DNA of 64,000 nucleotides from Crystallibacter permensis (GTDB lineage Bacteria > Actinomycetota > Actinomycetes > Actinomycetales > Micrococcaceae), in NCBI RefSeq assembly GCF_025960875.1, contig NZ_JAODLR010000007.1, forward strand, positions 62,001 to 126,000. Direction: 5' to 3'. Made by a program: the position numbers and the translations under genes. This document shows, in pieces, positions 29,658-38,995 of the stretch. The first letter of the stretch is position 1. Every line of letters begins with the position of its first letter. The notes below the pieces were generated by a model. That model did not search any database, was not told the origin of the DNA, and saw only the letters and a program-made list of their open reading frames with translations.

Positions 29658-30395
29658 TCAGCCCGGGGTGAGGACGCAGAACTCGTTGCCTTCCGAGTCG
29701 GCGAGGCATACCCATGGCACATCGCCCTGGCCGACGTCCAGGTCACTGGCGCCCAAAGCCTTCAGCCGGGCCACCTCCGCCGCCTGATCGCCACCTGGGT
29801 ACGGCATCAGGTCGAGATGGACGCGGCCGCACTCGGTCTTCAGGGCGGGCGTGTGGAGGAACTCCAGATACGGGCCGACGCCCTTGGCCGAACGCAGCCT
29901 CGCATGATCGTCGGTCACCTCGTGCAGGGTCCAGTCCATCGCCTCGCTCCAGAACCGGGCCATGGCCCGAGGATCTGCGCAGTTGACCATCACCGCAGCG
30001 ATCGGCCCGGTGTCCCGGTAAACCGGTCGAGGCTCCAGCACACGGAACAGGTTGCCCTCCGGGTCGGCCAGAACTGTCCACGGCACATCACCCTGGCCCA
30101 CGTCGACGGGCGTCGCGCCGAGCTCCTTCAGGCGTGTGACCAGCTCTGTCTGATGGGCGGCAGAGGTGGTATTGAGATCGAGGTGTGCGCGGTACCTCAC
30201 GGTCTCAGGGTCCGGGACGGTGACCACATCGACGCAGACGGCGACGGGGTCCGGCCAGTCGAAGCCCACGGGTTCAACGTTGGTTACACCGGGGCCTTCG
30301 CTGGAAACGCCCCAGCCGAGCGCCTCCGCCCAAAACCGCCCGAGCGCCGAGTCGTCCTGAGCCTTGAAATTCACCTGAACAAGTCGCAACGCCAT
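29658..30395 (-). CDS. VOC-family two-domain protein
   Basis: 245 residues from the internal ATG (ALRLVQVNFKAQD). Two similar halves end in LADPEGNLFRVLE and LADSEGNEFCVLT, and share KELGATPVDVGQGDVPW / KALGASDLDVGQGDVPW. This is the glyoxalase-like VOC fold (glyoxalase_6 type). Convergent to hrpB. Substrate not evident. Confidence 0.8.
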   Translation of the reverse strand: MALRLVQVNFKAQDDSALGRFWAEALGWGVSSEGPGVTNVEPVGFDWPDPVAVCVDVVTVPDPETVRYRAHLDLNTTSAAHQTELVTRLKELGATPVDVGQGDVPWTVLADPEGNLFRVLEPRPVYRDTGPIAAVMVNCADPRAMARFWSEAMDWTLHEVTDDHARLRSAKGVGPYLEFLHTPALKTECGRVHLDLMPYPGGDQAAEVARLKALGASDLDVGQGDVPWVCLADSEGNEFCVLTPG

Positions 30396-30527
30396 ACCGC
30401 CTGACCCTATACCGAGGCACACCCGAGATAAAGAGGCACATCTGGCTGTCCGTTGCCGGTGCCGCAGGGTGCTGGGACGATAGTGGCATCAGAAATGGGC
30501 GTGGTTCAGTACCCAAGGCGGTGGCAG

Positions 30528-31124
30528 ATGATGGGCGGCATGAGCTCCGGCGAGCATGAGCGAAGGCTGGCGCGCGCGGCCGAACTGCGTGCCGCGCGTG
30601 CTTCCGGCGGCCGCCGGACTCACAGCACGGACGCGGACGAGGAAGCGCGGCGTAAGCGCAACAAGATCAGCGACGCGGCCAAGGCGGACTACCTCATCCG
30701 CGACGCAATGGCGCGCGGTGAATTCGACAATCTGGAGTACGCCGGAAAACCAATCCCGGGGCTGGGGGAGCGCTACGACCCGGACTGGTGGATCAAGGGC
30801 CTGATCCAGCGCGAACACATCACCGGGCTGGGACCGGCAGCCATCATGCTGCGCACTGAGGACGCCGGGCTGGACCAGGTGCTGGACAAGCAGTACAGGG
30901 AGAAACAGGTCCGCGAGATCGTCGAGGACTTCAATACCCGCGTGATCGAAGCCCGGCGCCAGCTGCTCGGCGGACCGCCGGTCATTACCAAGACCAGGGA
31001 TGTCGACGGCGAGGTGGCCCGTTGGCGTGAACGCAAGGCAGCCCGTGCGGCAGCAGCCCCGGCCAGGCCGGCACCGGAAATCAAGCGTCCCTGGTGGCGG
31101 CGGATCTGGAGCCGGCCGGCGTAA
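30528..31124 (+). CDS. DUF1992 (DnaJ-C28-like) protein
   Basis: 198 residues. The core RNKISDAAKADYLIRDAMARGEFDNLEYAGKPIPGLGERYDPDWWIKGLIQREHITG is the DUF1992 domain of DnaJ homologue subfamily C member 28 type, with a basic C-terminal tail (KRPWWRRIWSR). It may associate with the membrane or chaperone system; function unclear. Two ATG candidates lie within 12 bp; the first is chosen. Confidence 0.8.
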   Translation: MMGGMSSGEHERRLARAAELRAARASGGRRTHSTDADEEARRKRNKISDAAKADYLIRDAMARGEFDNLEYAGKPIPGLGERYDPDWWIKGLIQREHITGLGPAAIMLRTEDAGLDQVLDKQYREKQVREIVEDFNTRVIEARRQLLGGPPVITKTRDVDGEVARWRERKAARAAAAPARPAPEIKRPWWRRIWSRPA

Positions 31125-31166
31125 GCGACTTCAGCCGCGTTCCGTCGGGTTCCGGCCGAAGCGGAG

Positions 31167-31832
31167 TCAGCTCTTGGCTTGCAGGAACGCCGCGGCGGGT
31201 TCGGCCAGGGAAGCACCGACCTGGTCCGCGGTGCGCTTCAAGCCCGCGACCTCCAAGGAATGGCCGCCGCCCTCCAGCCACTGCAGCACAGCGGTTGCCC
31301 CGATGCGGGAAACAACATTCTCCAGGATTTCAGGCGTGGCGAACGGATCGCGCGTCCCTTGGAGGAAAAGCATCGGCAGGGTCAGTCCGTAGAGGTGCTC
31401 GTCACGGAGCTTCTCCGGCTTACCCGGCGGATGCAGCGGGTAGCCAAGGTAGACCAGTCCTGCCGCAGGCATACCTTCGGCGACGGCCATCGAGGCCATG
31501 CGCCCACCGAAGGATTTGCCGGCCGCCCAGAGCGGCTCGCCGTTCGCTTCCGCGGCGGCAAAGTCCATGGCGGCGCGCCAGGCGGCGATTGCGGCCGGCG
31601 GGCGGTCCGGGAACTTCCTGCCTGCCTCGCGGTAGGGGAAGTTGAAGCGCAAGGTGGCTACGCCGTCGTCGTTCAATGCCCGGGTGAAGCCCTGCAGGAA
31701 CGGATGCTCCATGCCGGCGCCTGCCCCGTGGGCCACGACCATTGTGGCCAGCGGGTTATCGGGCCGGGCATAGACGCCCGAGACCGGTGTCTCGCCGACG
31801 GAGATGGTGACGGGGGATTCGGAGGTGGCCAT
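31167..31832 (-). CDS. Alpha/beta hydrolase (KANL3/Tex30-like)
   Basis: 221 residues. VVAHGAGAGMEHPFLQGF and GKSFGG (GxSxG nucleophile serine) fit the small alpha/beta hydrolases of the KANL3/Tex30 type, with GTRDPFATPE (acid) and EGGGHSLEV (His) completing the triad. Probably cytosolic esterase/hydrolase; substrate unknown. Confidence 0.82.
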   Translation of the reverse strand: MATSESPVTISVGETPVSGVYARPDNPLATMVVAHGAGAGMEHPFLQGFTRALNDDGVATLRFNFPYREAGRKFPDRPPAAIAAWRAAMDFAAAEANGEPLWAAGKSFGGRMASMAVAEGMPAAGLVYLGYPLHPPGKPEKLRDEHLYGLTLPMLFLQGTRDPFATPEILENVVSRIGATAVLQWLEGGGHSLEVAGLKRTADQVGASLAEPAAAFLQAKS

Positions 31833-31952
31833 GTATCCATCATGCTGGATGCGCCGCCCAACCCTTGCCGTTTCCGCTGCCGCGGGTGTCGAATCTAATC
31901 ACAGGAAATGGGCACAGGCGGCTGCGGCTAGGGGAGGGCTAGGGGAGATGTC

Positions 31953-34133
31953 ATGTCGGTAAAAGGGACAAACGGTCAGGGGAAGGGGCCCGGGCGCTCC
32001 GGGACTGCACTGCGACGGGCCGGCGGGTCCACCGCGATGCAGGCCGAGCGGCCGGAGCAGATCCGCAACGTCGCGCTGGTGGGGCATTCGGGGGCAGGGA
32101 AGACGATGCTGGCCGAGGCATTGCTGGCCGCCACCGGAGCCATCGGCAGGATGGGCTCCATCGCCGACGGGACGACGGTCAGTGACTCGGATCCCGCGGA
32201 GATCCACCAGCAGCGGTCGGTGTCGCTGTCCGTGCTGCCGGTGGTTTTCAACGACATCAAAGTAAACCTGCTCGACACGCCCGGCTACGCGGATTTCATC
32301 GGCGAACTGCGGGCCGGACTGCGCGCCGCGGATGCAGTGCTGTTCGTGGTGTCGGCCGTGGACGATATCGATGCGGCCACCATCGCACTATGGAACGAGT
32401 GCGAAGAAGCCGCAATGCCCCGGGCCGTGGCGATCAGCCGGCTAGATCATCCCCGGACCGATTACGCACGGGCGCTCGCAGATGCCCAGCAGGCATTCGG
32501 TGATGCCGTCCTGCCGCTCTTCCTCCCGGTGGGCGCCGGCGAAACGTTCCGGGGATTGCACGGGTTGCTCTCAGGCACGGTGTCGGAATACCCGGCCGGG
32601 GAGTTGCAGCCTGCCCAACGTGCCGCGACGGAGGCGGAACTGGCGGCGGCTGAGTCCGCTCGCGGTGCGCTGATCGAAGGGATCATCGCCGAAAGCGAGG
32701 ACGAGACGCTGATGGACCGCTATCTCGGTGGTGAGCAGATCGGCGAGGAAACGTTGGTCGGGGACCTGGAAACCGCCGTCGTCCATGGTTCCTTCTTTCC
32801 GGTGGTGCCCGTCTCGGCGGAGACGTTGGTCGGGACCGCCGAAGTGCTGCATCTGCTCATCCGGGCCTTCCCCTCGCCCGCCGAGCGCGACCTGCCGGCA
32901 GCGATGAACCTCTATGGCAAGCCTGCCCGGGCGCTGAGCTGCGATCCGGAGGGTCCGCTCGCCGGTGAGGTGGTGCGGACCAGCATCGATCCCTTTCTGG
33001 GCCGCGTCTGCCTGGTGCGTTTGTTCTCCGGCACTTTACGCGAGGACACTGCTATTCACGTGAGCGGGCATGGCATGGCTGAACGCGGGCACCCGGACCA
33101 CGACAGCGACGAGCGGGTCACCCATCTGCATGCCCCGGTCGGGTCGGCCCTGCAGGCGGTGCCGTTCTGCGTGGCGGGTGACATCTGTGCGCTGACCAAG
33201 GTGGGCAATGCCGAAACGAGCGACACGATCTCGGCCAAGGACACACCGTTGCTGATCGAACCGTGGCCTATGCCGGAACCGCTGCTGCCGGTGGCGGTCG
33301 AGGCAGCTTCGCATGGCGATGAAGACGCCCTCGCCCGCAGCCTGGCGAAGGTGGCTTCAGGGGATCCGACGCTGCGGGTGGAGCGGAACGCCGAAACCCG
33401 CCAACTGGTGCTGTGGTGCATGGGCGAAGCCCATGCGGACGTGGTGCTGGGGAGGCTGGCCGACCAGGGAGTCCAGCTCCAGACGGTCAATGTCATCACG
33501 CCGCTGCGGGAGACCTTCGCGGAGCCGGCCAAGGGGCATGGCCGGTACGTCAAGCAGTCCGGTGGCCACGGCCAGTTTGCCATCTGCGACATAGAGGTTG
33601 AGCCTCTCGGGCGCGGGGCAGGATTCGAATTTGTCGACAGGATCGTCGGAGGGGCCATCCCGGGGCCGTTCATCGGGTCGGTGGAGAAAGGCCTTAGGGC
33701 ACAGCTGCTCAAGGGCGTTTCCGCGGGGTTCCCTGTTGTGGACATCCGCGTGACGCTGGTCGGCGGCAAGGCGCACAGCGTCGACTCCTCGGATGCCGCC
33801 TTCCAGTCCGCCGGGGCGCTGGCCCTGCGCGAAGCGGCGGCGGGGGCGCGCATCCAGCTGCTGGAACCGGTGTCCGCGGTGACCGTCATGGTGCCGGACG
33901 AATACGTTGGCGCCGTGCTCAGCGACTTGTCCTCCCGCCGCGGTCGGGTGACGGGAACGACGTCGGTGGGCGGCGACCGTACTGAAATCAGCGCCGAAGT
34001 GCCGGACGAGGAATTACTGCGGTACGCCATCCACTTGCGCTCGCTGACCGCAGGCACCGGGAGCTTCCGGCGCGGCTACCTGCGGCATGAGCCGGTGCCT
34101 TCCAATGTCACACCGGCAGCTGTAGGCGGCTAA
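31953..34133 (+). CDS. EF-G-like translational GTPase (EF-G2)
   Basis: 726 residues with the EF-G domain order: G domain with GHSGAGKT (P-loop), DTPGYADF (G3), then domains II-V including PAKGHGRYVKQSGGHGQFAICD and a C-terminal domain V. The G4 motif NKxD is replaced (SRLDHPRTDY), so guanine recognition differs from EF-G proper. Such paralogues (EF-G2, FusA2) occur in actinobacteria and are thought to act in ribosome recycling or other non-canonical roles. AGGGGAG upstream supports the ATG. Confidence 0.85.
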   Translation: MSVKGTNGQGKGPGRSGTALRRAGGSTAMQAERPEQIRNVALVGHSGAGKTMLAEALLAATGAIGRMGSIADGTTVSDSDPAEIHQQRSVSLSVLPVVFNDIKVNLLDTPGYADFIGELRAGLRAADAVLFVVSAVDDIDAATIALWNECEEAAMPRAVAISRLDHPRTDYARALADAQQAFGDAVLPLFLPVGAGETFRGLHGLLSGTVSEYPAGELQPAQRAATEAELAAAESARGALIEGIIAESEDETLMDRYLGGEQIGEETLVGDLETAVVHGSFFPVVPVSAETLVGTAEVLHLLIRAFPSPAERDLPAAMNLYGKPARALSCDPEGPLAGEVVRTSIDPFLGRVCLVRLFSGTLREDTAIHVSGHGMAERGHPDHDSDERVTHLHAPVGSALQAVPFCVAGDICALTKVGNAETSDTISAKDTPLLIEPWPMPEPLLPVAVEAASHGDEDALARSLAKVASGDPTLRVERNAETRQLVLWCMGEAHADVVLGRLADQGVQLQTVNVITPLRETFAEPAKGHGRYVKQSGGHGQFAICDIEVEPLGRGAGFEFVDRIVGGAIPGPFIGSVEKGLRAQLLKGVSAGFPVVDIRVTLVGGKAHSVDSSDAAFQSAGALALREAAAGARIQLLEPVSAVTVMVPDEYVGAVLSDLSSRRGRVTGTTSVGGDRTEISAEVPDEELLRYAIHLRSLTAGTGSFRRGYLRHEPVPSNVTPAAVGG

Positions 34134-34138
34134 GACCC

Positions 34139-34759
34139 TTACTCGAACCTGGAGGGATCGCCCATACCGCGCCGAACAACCTCGGCACCGCCGCCCGAGA
34201 AGTCGATCACGGTGGTCGGCTCGGCACCGCAGTCCCCGGAGTCGACCACGCCGTCGACAACGTGTTCCAGGTGCTCCTTGATCTCCCACCCCTGCGTCAG
34301 CGGCTCCTCCTGGCCGGGAAGCAGCAAAGTGCTGGAGAGCAGCGGTTCGTTGAGCTCGGCCAGGATGGCATGGACCACTTTGTTGTTGGGAATGCGGACT
34401 CCCACGGTCTTCTTCTTCGGATGCAGCAGGCGACGCGGAACTTCCTTTGTCGCCGGCAGGATAAAGGTATAGCTGCCCGGCGTGACCGACTTGATGCTGC
34501 GGAAGACGTCATTGTCGATCAGGACGAACTGCCCGAGCTGGGAAAAATCCTTGCAGACCAAGGTGAAGTGGTGCTTGTCATCGAGCTGGCGGATGGTGCG
34601 GATCCGCTCCAGCGCCTCCTTGTTACCGAGTTGCGCACCCAGCGCGTAACAGGAATCCGTGGGGTACGCGATCAGCCCACCCGACTGCACCAGGTCGACG
34701 ATCTGCCCTACGGTGCGCGGTTGGGGGTTCTCAGGATGAACATCAAAGTATCTCGCCAT
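34139..34759 (-). CDS. YciO/Sua5-type threonylcarbamoyl-AMP synthase-like protein
   Basis: 206 residues. The Sua5/YciO domain shows as TVGQIVDLVQSGGLIAYPTDSCYALGAQLGNKEALERIRTIRQLDDKHHFTLVC, with a later VGVRIPNNKVVHAIL. The family makes threonylcarbamoyl-AMP for t6A modification of ANN-decoding tRNAs; YciO-type paralogues may have a lesser role. Convergent to the EF-G-like gene, with 5 bp between the ends. Confidence 0.82.
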   Translation of the reverse strand: MARYFDVHPENPQPRTVGQIVDLVQSGGLIAYPTDSCYALGAQLGNKEALERIRTIRQLDDKHHFTLVCKDFSQLGQFVLIDNDVFRSIKSVTPGSYTFILPATKEVPRRLLHPKKKTVGVRIPNNKVVHAILAELNEPLLSSTLLLPGQEEPLTQGWEIKEHLEHVVDGVVDSGDCGAEPTTVIDFSGGGAEVVRRGMGDPSRFE

Positions 34760-34842
34760 GGAACGAGCTTACGGACCACGGTCGGCAGATGCACCTGCCG
34801 GAAGTGGGTGACGGCCGCCGTGGTTGTCGGTATGTTGTTCCC

Positions 34843-35865
34843 ATGGCCAGCGAAGCAACGACGCTCACGGTTGAGGGACCCCACGGCGAGCGGGAAATGC
34901 GCATTTCCAGTCCCAGCAGAGTGCTGTGGCCCGACCTGGGCCTGACGAAGCTGGACCTAGCCCGCTACATCGCCGACGTGGGCGAGGCCTTCGTGGTCGC
35001 GAACGGGGACAGGCCCGTCTCCCTCCAGCGGTTTCCCGAGGGAATCGACGGCGAAATGTTCTTTTCGAAGAACCCGCCCAAGGGTGTGCCCGAATTCGTG
35101 CGGTCCGTGAAGGTGGTGTACCCCAGCGCCAGATCGCACCCCCAGCTGGTTATCGATGAACCTGCCGCCGCCGTCTGGGCAGTGCAGATGAACACGATCG
35201 TCTTCCACCCCTGGCCCTCGCGCGCCGGGAACTCGGACAATCCGGACCAGCTGCGCATCGACCTCGACCCGCAACCCGGGACCGACTTTGACGACGCCGT
35301 TCCAGCCGCCCTGGAACTTCGATCGGTACTCGCCGAGGCCGGACTGACCGCCTTCATCAAGACGTCAGGCAACCGCGGGCTGCACGTGTTCGCGCCGATC
35401 GAACCTACCCGCGAGTTCCTGGACGTGCGCCACGCCGTGATAGCGGCCGCCCGCGAGCTAGAACGCCGCATGCCGCAGCAGATCACCACCAACTGGTGGA
35501 AGGAAGAACGCGGAGAACGGGTGTTTGTGGACTTCAACCAGGCCAACCGTGACCGGACCATGGCCGGTGCGTATAGTCCGCGGGCCTTGCCCCAGGCCCC
35601 CGTTTCCTGTCCGCTCGAATGGGACGAGCTGGAAACGGCGGACCCGAAGCAATTCACTATCGCCACGGTGCCTGACCGGCTCAGGACCACCGGCGACCCT
35701 TGGGCGGACATGCACGCCAGTCCCGGCACCATCGACGTGCTCCTGAAATGGTGGGAGCGAGACCTGGCGGCAGGGCTCGGTGAGATGCCGTTCCCGCCCG
35801 ATTACCCGAAGATGCCGGGTGAGCCGCCGCGGGTGCAGCCGAGCCGGGCGAAGAAGAAGAGCTAG
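34843..35865 (+). CDS. LigD-type polymerase/primase (PolDom), stand-alone copy 2
   Basis: 340 residues of a single LigD polymerase domain. Conserved positions: ISSPSRVLWPDLGLTKLDLA, RFPEGIDGEMFFSKN, metal-binding DLDP (140-143), KTSGNRGLHVF, VFVDFNQANRDRTMAGAYS and RPQKWDEL-like ending. Lacks the ligase and nuclease parts, so it works with separate ligase and Ku proteins not in this window. It differs from copy 1 by the short C-terminus. Probably a repair polymerase for double-strand breaks. Confidence 0.85.
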   Translation: MASEATTLTVEGPHGEREMRISSPSRVLWPDLGLTKLDLARYIADVGEAFVVANGDRPVSLQRFPEGIDGEMFFSKNPPKGVPEFVRSVKVVYPSARSHPQLVIDEPAAAVWAVQMNTIVFHPWPSRAGNSDNPDQLRIDLDPQPGTDFDDAVPAALELRSVLAEAGLTAFIKTSGNRGLHVFAPIEPTREFLDVRHAVIAAARELERRMPQQITTNWWKEERGERVFVDFNQANRDRTMAGAYSPRALPQAPVSCPLEWDELETADPKQFTIATVPDRLRTTGDPWADMHASPGTIDVLLKWWERDLAAGLGEMPFPPDYPKMPGEPPRVQPSRAKKKS

Positions 35866-35904
35866 ACGCGTTGGGGATGGCTGCAACCGAGCTGGAGCAG
35901 TTGG

Positions 35905-36264
35905 CTACGAAGGGTCGCTCTGGTCCATCCACCACTCGGTGAACTCCCGGGCCAGGCCCTCGGCCGTTAGCTTGATCACCCACAGGTTGCTGTAGGTCGG
36001 CCCGTCCCGGTAAACCGTGGTGCCCTGGATGATCGACACGTCCGGGGTGGCGACCAGTTCGGACCATTCGAACGCCGTGCTTCCCGGAGCATCCTGTTTC
36101 TCCAGCCACCCGGCCACGATCTCCTCGTGTCCCCGCCACGGCACCACCCACGGATCGGTCCGGTATTCGGCGTCCTCGGTAAACAGCGCGCGGATATCGT
36201 CCGGCTCATTCGATTCCCACGCCCGCCTATAGCCGGTGATCCATGACTCAAGATTGCCGCTCAT
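35905..36264 (-). CDS. SnoaL-like / NTF2-fold protein (119 aa)
   Basis: A small protein whose core (ESWITGYRRAWESNEPDDIRALFTEDAEYRTDPWVVPWRGHEEIVAGWLEKQ) is the usual NTF2-like cone fold (SnoaL_2 type). The start is the internal ATG; longer frames add a non-conserved basic leader. Such proteins often bind small molecules or act as isomerases; no specific role is seen. Confidence 0.78.
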   Translation of the reverse strand: MSGNLESWITGYRRAWESNEPDDIRALFTEDAEYRTDPWVVPWRGHEEIVAGWLEKQDAPGSTAFEWSELVATPDVSIIQGTTVYRDGPTYSNLWVIKLTAEGLAREFTEWWMDQSDPS

Positions 36265-36460
36265 GGACCAGTTGTACTGCCAGCGAGTTCGCGCCACAAG
36301 CCCAAGGATCCGCCGCTTCACCGACCTATGGCTGCCGGATGGGGTTTGTCGCTGCTCCGGCGGCATCTACAATCGGTTAGCGCCGCACCCGCAGCTGAAC
36401 CAATCATGACCCCCGGGTGAACGGCAGCCGAACTTTCCCGCTGACCAGATTGGGCACCAG

Positions 36461-37651
36461 GTGGATCTCACCTTAATGGTCGTGCTTGTCATAGCACTGG
36501 CCTTGTTCTTCGACTTTACGAACGGCTTCCACGACACGGCGAATGCGATGGCAACCCCCATTGCCACCGGTGCCATCAAGCCCAAGGCCGCGGTCCTGCT
36601 GGCAGCCATCCTGAACCTGGTGGGCGCGTTCCTGTCCACCGAAGTGGCCCAGACCATCTCCGGCGGGCTGATCAGGGAAGGCGAGGGCGGAATCCAAATC
36701 AGCCCCGTCATGATCTTTGCCGGCCTGATCGGGGCCATCGTGTGGAACATGATCACCTGGCTGCTGGGGCTGCCATCGAGCTCCTCGCACGCCTTGTTCG
36801 GCGGCCTGATCGGTGCCGCCATCGTCGGTGCCGGATTCGCCGCGGTGGACTACGGCGTCGTCGTCTCCAAACTCCTGCTGCCGGCCGTGCTGGCGCCGTT
36901 GATCGCCGGCACCGTGGCCTACCTGGGTACCAAGTTGGCGTATGCCATAACCCGTCGCCAGGGAAATTCTGCTGCACCCAAACGCGGTGGCTTCCGCTAT
37001 GGACAGATCTTCTCCTCGTCGCTGGTGGCCCTGGCCCACGGCACTAACGATGCCCAGAAGACCATGGGCGTCATCACCCTGGTACTGATCGCCGGCGGCT
37101 TCCAGTCGGCCGGCAGCGGACCGGTTTTCTGGGTGATCGCCGCCTGCGGTCTGGCCATCGCCCTGGGCACGTACTCCGGTGGCTGGCGGATCATCCGTAC
37201 CATGGGCTCGGGGCTGACCGAGGTGAAGCCGGCGCAGGGTTTCGCCGCCGAGACGTCCACCGCGTCGGCGATTCTGGCGTCGTCGCACTTGGGTTTTGCG
37301 CTCTCTACCACGCAGGTCGCTTCCGGCTCCGTGATCGGCTCCGGGCTGGGCCGCAAAGGGGCCAAGGTCCGCTGGAACACCGCGGGCCGGATCGGTATCG
37401 GCTGGCTGCTGACCCTGCCTGCCGCCGGCGGCGTCGGTGCACTGGCGGCCTGGGTGGCCCACCTCGGCGTCGCGGGCATCATCATCGACGCGGTCGCGGG
37501 AATCCTGATCATCCTCGCGATGTACGTCGTTTCCCAGCGGTCCAAGGTCGGCCATGACAACGCCATCAGCGACGTCGACCAGGCAGGCGAGGTAGTCAAG
37601 ATCAAGCGCAAACGCAAGAAAAAGAAGGACCGGCTGGAGGCAGGACAATGA
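36461..37651 (+). CDS. pit: Pit-family inorganic phosphate transporter
   Basis: 396 residues with 10 or more membrane helices and two inverted PHO-4 halves. GFHDTANAMATPIATGAI and HGTNDAQKTMGVI are the signature sequences of the family. It co-transports phosphate with a metal or proton. The next gene overlaps its stop by 4 bp and is a small membrane protein, making the pair a unit. The C-terminus is lysine-rich (KRKRKKKKD). Confidence 0.92.
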   Translation: MDLTLMVVLVIALALFFDFTNGFHDTANAMATPIATGAIKPKAAVLLAAILNLVGAFLSTEVAQTISGGLIREGEGGIQISPVMIFAGLIGAIVWNMITWLLGLPSSSSHALFGGLIGAAIVGAGFAAVDYGVVVSKLLLPAVLAPLIAGTVAYLGTKLAYAITRRQGNSAAPKRGGFRYGQIFSSSLVALAHGTNDAQKTMGVITLVLIAGGFQSAGSGPVFWVIAACGLAIALGTYSGGWRIIRTMGSGLTEVKPAQGFAAETSTASAILASSHLGFALSTTQVASGSVIGSGLGRKGAKVRWNTAGRIGIGWLLTLPAAGGVGALAAWVAHLGVAGIIIDAVAGILIILAMYVVSQRSKVGHDNAISDVDQAGEVVKIKRKRKKKKDRLEAGQ

Positions 37652-37872
37652 GTATCGACTGGTTTGCATTTGTTATTGTCGCCGTCGCCACGCTGGTGGC
37701 TTCCATGGTCGTGGTCGGGTTTTACGGGCTGGGCATGCGTCTGCTGGCGGTAGCCACGGACGCCGCTCCAACGCGGCAGCCCGCGGTCCGGCTAAGTGCC
37801 TACGCCTGCTTTGCGGTGTGCGTCGCCGCCGTGCTGTACGGCATCTATCTGATCGTGCCTGCTTTTCACTGA
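37648..37872 (+). CDS. Small membrane protein coupled to the phosphate transporter (74 aa)
   Basis: Two helices (WFAFVIVAVATLVASMVVVGFYGLGMRLLAV and SAYACFAVCVAAVLYGIYLIVPAFH) separated by a short loop. It overlaps the transporter stop (ATGA) and commonly follows pit in actinobacteria, so a subunit or stabiliser role is likely. Confidence 0.75.
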   Translation: MSIDWFAFVIVAVATLVASMVVVGFYGLGMRLLAVATDAAPTRQPAVRLSAYACFAVCVAAVLYGIYLIVPAFH

Positions 37873-37894
37873 TGAACCGGGCTAGCATGGGCCC

Positions 37895-38467
37895 ATGGCA
37901 CGCACGCTCTACTACGTTGCAAGCTCGCTGGACGGGTACATCGCGGACGAAAACGACAAGCTGGACTGGTTGTTCCGGTTTAACGACGCCGAAGGCGTGG
38001 CGGACACCTACAAGTCCTTCATCGCGGGGATCGGCGCCATTGTCATGGGCTCCCAGACGTACAAGTTCATTCTGGACCAGGGCGGTGCCGATGCCTGGGA
38101 GTACGGACAGATGCCTACCTGGGTCTTTACGCACCACGAGCTGCCGGGCATCGCCGGCGCGGACATCACCTTTGTCCGCGGGGACATCTCGCTGTTCCAC
38201 GCGAACATAATTGCCGACGCCGGGGACAAGGACGTCTGGGTGGTCGGCGGCGGTTCCCTGGCCGCGCAGTACCTGGACGCCGGGTTGCTCGACGAGTTGA
38301 TTGTCACATACGTGCCGGTCGCGATCGGCCGGGGCAAGAGCCTGCTGCCCGTGGGGTCGGCGACGGAACCTGCCCAGCTGCTTGGCTCGCGGACCCTTGG
38401 CGCCGGCATGGTGGAACTAAGCTACCGCTTCACCGCTGGCGGTCCCGCAACCGAAGCGGGCCGGTAG
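37895..38467 (+). CDS. Dihydrofolate-reductase/RibD-C-fold family protein
   Basis: 190 residues. RTLYYVASSLDGYIA and WVVGGGSLAAQYLDAGLLDELIVTYVPVAIGRGKSLLP fit the RibD C-terminal/DHFR-like fold seen in many small actinobacterial proteins. It probably uses NADPH; substrate unknown. Compact gene 22 bp after the phosphate transporter pair. Confidence 0.82.
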   Translation: MARTLYYVASSLDGYIADENDKLDWLFRFNDAEGVADTYKSFIAGIGAIVMGSQTYKFILDQGGADAWEYGQMPTWVFTHHELPGIAGADITFVRGDISLFHANIIADAGDKDVWVVGGGSLAAQYLDAGLLDELIVTYVPVAIGRGKSLLPVGSATEPAQLLGSRTLGAGMVELSYRFTAGGPATEAGR

Positions 38468-38493
38468 GCCAGGATTTACTCGTAATCCCTGCT

Positions 38494-38976
38494 TTACGCG
38501 TTGGCCCTGATCATGTTGGTGATGCGGGCGGTGGAAAGCCGGCGCCCCTGGTCATCGGTCATGGCCACTTCGTGGACCGTCAGAGTCCGGCCCAGGTGGA
38601 TGGCGGTGGCCGTGCCGGTCACCAGCCCCGCGGCCGCGGCACGGTGATGGGTAGCGCTGACTTCGATGCCCAGCGCGTGCCGGTCAGGCCCGGCATGGAT
38701 GGCAGCGGCGAAGGATCCCAGAGTTTCGGCCATCACCGTGTGCGCACCCCCGTGCAGGATCCCGGCCACCTGCGTGTTGCCCTCGACCGGCATGGTGGCA
38801 ACCATCCGCTCGGCGCTCATGTGCGAAAAAACGATCCCCATTTTCACCACCAGGGCGCCCACGCCCATATGCCGCAGCCACGGACGCAGTTCCACCGGCA
38901 CCCCTGCGGAAACAAGCTCTTCAGTCAAATCCGGGGCTGCCGCCGGAACCGCTTCCGGTGTGAAATTGTCGCTCAT
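38494..38976 (-). CDS. PaaI-type hotdog thioesterase
   Basis: 160 residues from the ATG divergent to polA. The HGGAHTVMAETLGSFAA segment is the hotdog active-site helix (HGG-x-H-x-E), and MPVEGNTQVAGILHGGAHT the preceding loop. Members of this family hydrolyse acyl-CoA thioesters (PaaI/YbgC-like). It shares a 19-bp divergent gap with polA. Confidence 0.82.
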   Translation of the reverse strand: MSDNFTPEAVPAAAPDLTEELVSAGVPVELRPWLRHMGVGALVVKMGIVFSHMSAERMVATMPVEGNTQVAGILHGGAHTVMAETLGSFAAAIHAGPDRHALGIEVSATHHRAAAAGLVTGTATAIHLGRTLTVHEVAMTDDQGRRLSTARITNMIRANA

Positions 38977-38995
38977 GGGAACTAGGCTGGCACCT

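Noticed and set aside
34789-34842. Earlier start for LigD-type polymerase copy 2
   Set aside because: The extra 18 residues do not match the family and the ATG at 34843 is well placed before the conserved N-terminus.
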